Source: DFXE01 sp032054765 (GTDB lineage Bacteria; Bacteroidota; Bacteroidia; Bacteroidales; Tannerellaceae). Taken from it: a DNA stretch of 64,000 bases. The DNA is taken from positions 1 through 64,000 of the forward strand of contig DAMBSC010000020.1 of NCBI GenBank assembly GCA_032054765.1, written 5' to 3'. A program made the position numbers and the translations under genes. Position 1 is the stretch's first letter. Every line of letters starts with the position of its first letter. A model generated the notes under the pieces. That model was not told the DNA's origin. It made no database searches and worked only from the letters and a program-made list of their open reading frames with translations. Of the stretch, positions 61,258 through 64,000 are shown piece by piece.

Positions 61258-63615
61258 ATGAAAAAAATATTCCCCTTATTATGCGTTCTATTAATCATAT
61301 GTGGAACAGGTAAAGCTGCAGATAGTGAAGTTAATTTTGCTACCTCTGAAAACCTCTCCCAATATGTTGAACCCCGTATTGGAACGGCTCATTGCCGATG
61401 GTTTCACTTCGCACCCGGGGCTATGCCTTTTGGTATGGCAAAACCCGGCCCCTCTACTAATGGTCATATAGGTAATGAATCAGGTTGGGAAGCAACCGGA
61501 TATGATTATAGGGAGATGTCTATTGAAGGTTTCCCCTGTTTTCATGAATTCCAGGTTGGGGGAGTTGTATTAATGCCAACAGTTGGTAAACTAAAGACTA
61601 TACCTGGCCCGGTGGATAATACATCAGGAATAGGATATCGTTCCTCCTTTGACAGGAAAGACGAAATAGCTAAAGCAGGATATTATTCTGTACTTTTAAA
61701 GGATTATAATGTTAAGGCAGAAATGACGGCAACTCCAAGAGTGGCTTTTCAACGCTTTACATTTCCTGAAAGCAAAGAAAGCCATATCTTGTTTGATATA
61801 GGTAACAGGCAAGGTGAAAGTGGCGCGGTTAAAGATGCAGAAGTTAAGCTGACAGATGACGGTAGAGTTGAAGGATGGGTTATTACTGAACCCGAATATG
61901 TTAAGAAATACCAGCCGGGAGCCACAGTAACTATGTATTTTTCTGCCGAATTGGATAAAAAGCCTGATGGTTACGGGGTATTTCATGGTGAAAAAATACA
62001 ACCGAATAGTAATCAATCAAAAGGAGTAGGAGCTGGGTTATATCTTACTTATCAAACAAAGAAAGGTGGATCTGTAACCGCTAAAGTAGGTTTATCATAT
62101 ACTTCTATTGAAAATGCCCGTTTAAATATGAAGTCAGAGGCCAAAGCAATGAATTTTGACGAAGCAAAAGAACAATGCATACAAACCTGGGAAGAATATC
62201 TTGGACGTATCCGGGTAGAAACCAATACCAAAGAAGACAAAGTGAAATTCTATACAGGACTTTATCACGCATTGTTAGGAAGAGGATTAGCCAGTGATGT
62301 GAATGGTGCTTATCCCCGTCATGGCGGATCAGTTGGACAAATACCTTTACATAATGGTATACCAAAACATAATCTCTACAACACAGACGCAGCATGGGGA
62401 ACTCAATGGAATCTTGCACAAGTGTGGGCGTTAGCTTATCCGGAATATTTTTCCGATTATATCAGTAGTCATTTATTAGTATATAAAGATGCCGGATGGT
62501 TGGCTGACGGAATTGCTAATAGTCGTTATGTCTCAGGAGTTGGAACCAATCTTTTAAGCGCAATTATAGCCGGAGCTTATCAATGTGGGATTCGCGATTT
62601 TGATCTAGATGTAGCTTATGAAGCTTCACTAAAGAATGAAATAGATGGTGAAAATCGTCCGTTAGGCGCGGGAAAGGTAAATACGGATCAATTTGTAAAA
62701 TATGGATACGTACCTCACGTTGATGCCGGAGAGGGTCCGGATGAAGCTTTCAGGTTTTCAGCCTCTCATACATTAGAATATTCATATAGTTCCTGGGCCG
62801 TTGCGCAATGGGCAAAAAGTTTAGAAAAAGAAAAAGATTACGATCAGTTAATGTATCTATCAAAAGGCTGGGAGCGGATTTATGACCCATCAACAAATTT
62901 TGTTCGTCCAAAGAAAAAGAATGGTGAATTTATAAGCAACTTTGAACCGATGGAGGTATGGAGAGGTTTTCAAGAAGGTAATGCTTGGCAGTATACATTT
63001 TATGTGCCTCATGATGCACACGGCCTGATAGCTAAAGTCGGAGCTGATGTATTCAATCAACGCTTAGATAGTATTTTTACCGTATCTCGTAAATTAATAT
63101 TCAGCGGAGGAACAAATGTGGGCGCTTTCGCCGGATTAGAAACACTCTATAATCACGGGAATCAACCATGTCTACATATCTCCTGGTTATTCAATGAAGC
63201 GGGACGCCCTTCCCTTACACAAAAATGGGTTCGTTTAATACTGGATGAGTTCTATGGAACCGACGGTATACACGGCTACGGCTATGGACAAGACGAAGAC
63301 CAGGGACAATTAGGCGCCTGGTATGTAATCTCTTCGTTAGGCCTCTTTGATATAAAGGGATTGACGGATATTGAACCCTCTTTTGCTTTGGGAAGTTCCC
63401 TTTTTGATAAAGTCACCATTAAGCTAAACAAGAATTATTATTCCGGGGATACTTTTACGATTAAAATGAAGAATAATAGTAAAGACAATCTCTATGTAAA
63501 AGAATATTCCTTGAATGGTAAGAGATTAAACAGTTTACGTATTCCCTATAAATCAGTCGTTTCTGGCGGTATCCTTGAAGTTGAAATGAGTGATAAACCG
63601 ATGGATAAATATTAA
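61258..63615 (+). CDS. GH92-family alpha-mannosidase, secreted
   Basis: A 785-residue exo-alpha-mannosidase with a signal peptide (LLIICGTGKAAD) and no lipobox. Family motifs: YVEPRIGTAHCRWFHFAPGAMPFGMAKPGP region, EGNAWQYTFYVPHD with the general acid Glu, and GQDEDQGQLGAWYVISSLGLF. It lacks the N-terminal accessory region of the other GH92 enzyme and is the last gene of the operon, nine bases after the ROK gene. Periplasmic trimming of mannosides is likely. Confidence 0.92.
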   Translation: MKKIFPLLCVLLIICGTGKAADSEVNFATSENLSQYVEPRIGTAHCRWFHFAPGAMPFGMAKPGPSTNGHIGNESGWEATGYDYREMSIEGFPCFHEFQVGGVVLMPTVGKLKTIPGPVDNTSGIGYRSSFDRKDEIAKAGYYSVLLKDYNVKAEMTATPRVAFQRFTFPESKESHILFDIGNRQGESGAVKDAEVKLTDDGRVEGWVITEPEYVKKYQPGATVTMYFSAELDKKPDGYGVFHGEKIQPNSNQSKGVGAGLYLTYQTKKGGSVTAKVGLSYTSIENARLNMKSEAKAMNFDEAKEQCIQTWEEYLGRIRVETNTKEDKVKFYTGLYHALLGRGLASDVNGAYPRHGGSVGQIPLHNGIPKHNLYNTDAAWGTQWNLAQVWALAYPEYFSDYISSHLLVYKDAGWLADGIANSRYVSGVGTNLLSAIIAGAYQCGIRDFDLDVAYEASLKNEIDGENRPLGAGKVNTDQFVKYGYVPHVDAGEGPDEAFRFSASHTLEYSYSSWAVAQWAKSLEKEKDYDQLMYLSKGWERIYDPSTNFVRPKKKNGEFISNFEPMEVWRGFQEGNAWQYTFYVPHDAHGLIAKVGADVFNQRLDSIFTVSRKLIFSGGTNVGAFAGLETLYNHGNQPCLHISWLFNEAGRPSLTQKWVRLILDEFYGTDGIHGYGYGQDEDQGQLGAWYVISSLGLFDIKGLTDIEPSFALGSSLFDKVTIKLNKNYYSGDTFTIKMKNNSKDNLYVKEYSLNGKRLNSLRIPYKSVVSGGILEVEMSDKPMDKY

Positions 63616-63710
63616 TGTGAAAATTTATATTTAATTAATCATTCTCTTTGCAATCTTTATTCTTTTGTAAGGCCTGATGTAGTGATGAATTATTAGTGAT
63701 TCTCTATCAG

Positions 63711-63814
63711 TTTCATGCCTGTGAGATTTTATTCTCATCTAGACGAGAATAAAATCTCATGCCGATGAGAAAAAAGTTTCATGTAGGTGAGAAAAACTTC
63801 TCATGCCGATGAGA
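63711..63814. repeat. Second array of TCTCATnnnnATGAGA palindromes at exact 22-bp spacing
   Basis: Five 16-bp imperfect palindromes start at 63711, 63733, 63755, 63777 and 63799. Two units (63755 and 63799) are identical over all 22 bp. Arms match the array at 35.9 kb. Here the array lies between two convergent 3' ends (GH92 stop at 63615, partial gene stop at 63830), so it is not obviously upstream of any gene. Confidence 0.93.
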
Positions 63815-63829
63815 AAAAAGTAATATACT

Positions 63830-64000
63830 TTATCTCTTATAAAAGCAACTTGTCATATCCACCATTTCTTTGTTTTCTATTCGATAGAAACGTTGGTTGG
63901 TGGAGGCGGAATTCAACCCCCCTAAAGATTCAATATAAGGGCCGAGCTTTATGTAATTGAAATATTGTAATGAACAATTTGAAGGTAGTTTAGGCTTTCC
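63830..64000 (-). CDS. C-terminal part of an unrecognised protein (runs off the window)
   Basis: An open minus-strand frame of 56 codons from the window edge to a TAA at 63830-63832. The peptide (GKPKLPSNCSLQYFNYIKL at the left, MVDMTSCFYKR at the end) is balanced in composition and has no stop, so it probably is the end of a real gene entering from the right. No family can be assigned. Confidence 0.45.
   Translation of the reverse strand, partial: GKPKLPSNCSLQYFNYIKLGPYIESLGGLNSASTNQRFYRIENKEMVDMTSCFYKR

Overview
The window comes from an AT-rich chromosome of the Bacteroidales (Bacteroides/Parabacteroides/Dysgonomonas relatives). This rests on many promoters with the Bacteroidetes -7 box TAnnTTTG, starts without Shine-Dalgarno sites, lipoproteins with a Cys right after the signal peptide, an RprX/RprY two-component pair, PCMD and DUF4251-type proteins, a T9SS-like C-terminal domain and mannoside-directed glycoside hydrolases. 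The genus cannot be fixed from sequence alone. Product calls rest on motifs read by eye; no database search was run.

Layout. 1-4.8 kb is an accessory island: the edge of a probable IS3-family element, an orphan small gene, then a tight three-gene operon encoding a MNT-HEPN fusion, a SMEK-type nuclease-like protein with a probable APAZ region, and a catalytically dead short prokaryotic Argonaute. It ends at tRNA-Leu(CAA). 4.9-16.5 kb is mostly core: GDP-mannose synthesis, a DPP-IV-like peptidase followed by lipoyl synthase, polyphosphate kinase, a DUF1232 protein, a HxlR/DJ-1 divergent pair and two phosphoesterases. 16.6-31.5 kb is a surface-polysaccharide locus. It opens with a cytidylyltransferase/PLP-enzyme fusion and an ornithine-cyclodeaminase-like gene, is interrupted by the VirE-like/HU-like pair typical of Bacteroidales capsule loci, and then has two convergent operons: epimerase, WecG-type GT, polymerase and GT4 on the plus strand; export lipoprotein, chain-length protein, flippase, LicD and methyltransferase on the minus strand. 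The fusion and LicD together suggest that a phospho-alcohol substituent is made and attached.

31.7-50.5 kb is mixed housekeeping: a CvfB-like RNA-binding protein, a PCMD lipoprotein/barrel/oxidoreductase operon, a TIGR01212 radical SAM protein, a calcium P-type ATPase, tRNA-Thr(CGT), two lipoproteins, a sugar isomerase, valS, a mini T9SS-domain protein and rprXY. Between tRNA-Thr and its former upstream neighbour sits a 1.4-kb insertion bounded by an exact 39-bp repeat of the tRNA 5' half. 50.6-63.6 kb is a glycan-utilisation cluster: PAP2 phosphatase, GH92, AraC regulator, two six-hairpin glycosidase paralogs, a mannose-6-phosphate-isomerase-like protein, a ROK kinase and a second GH92.

The least expected features are (i) the MNT-HEPN / SMEK-APAZ / short-pAgo operon, a candidate undescribed defence system; (ii) four intergenic arrays of short palindromes at a strict 22-bp period (three arrays) or 21-bp period (one), two of which share a unit sequence although 27.7 kb apart; and (iii) the tRNA-Thr-bounded single-gene insertion with no visible recombinase.
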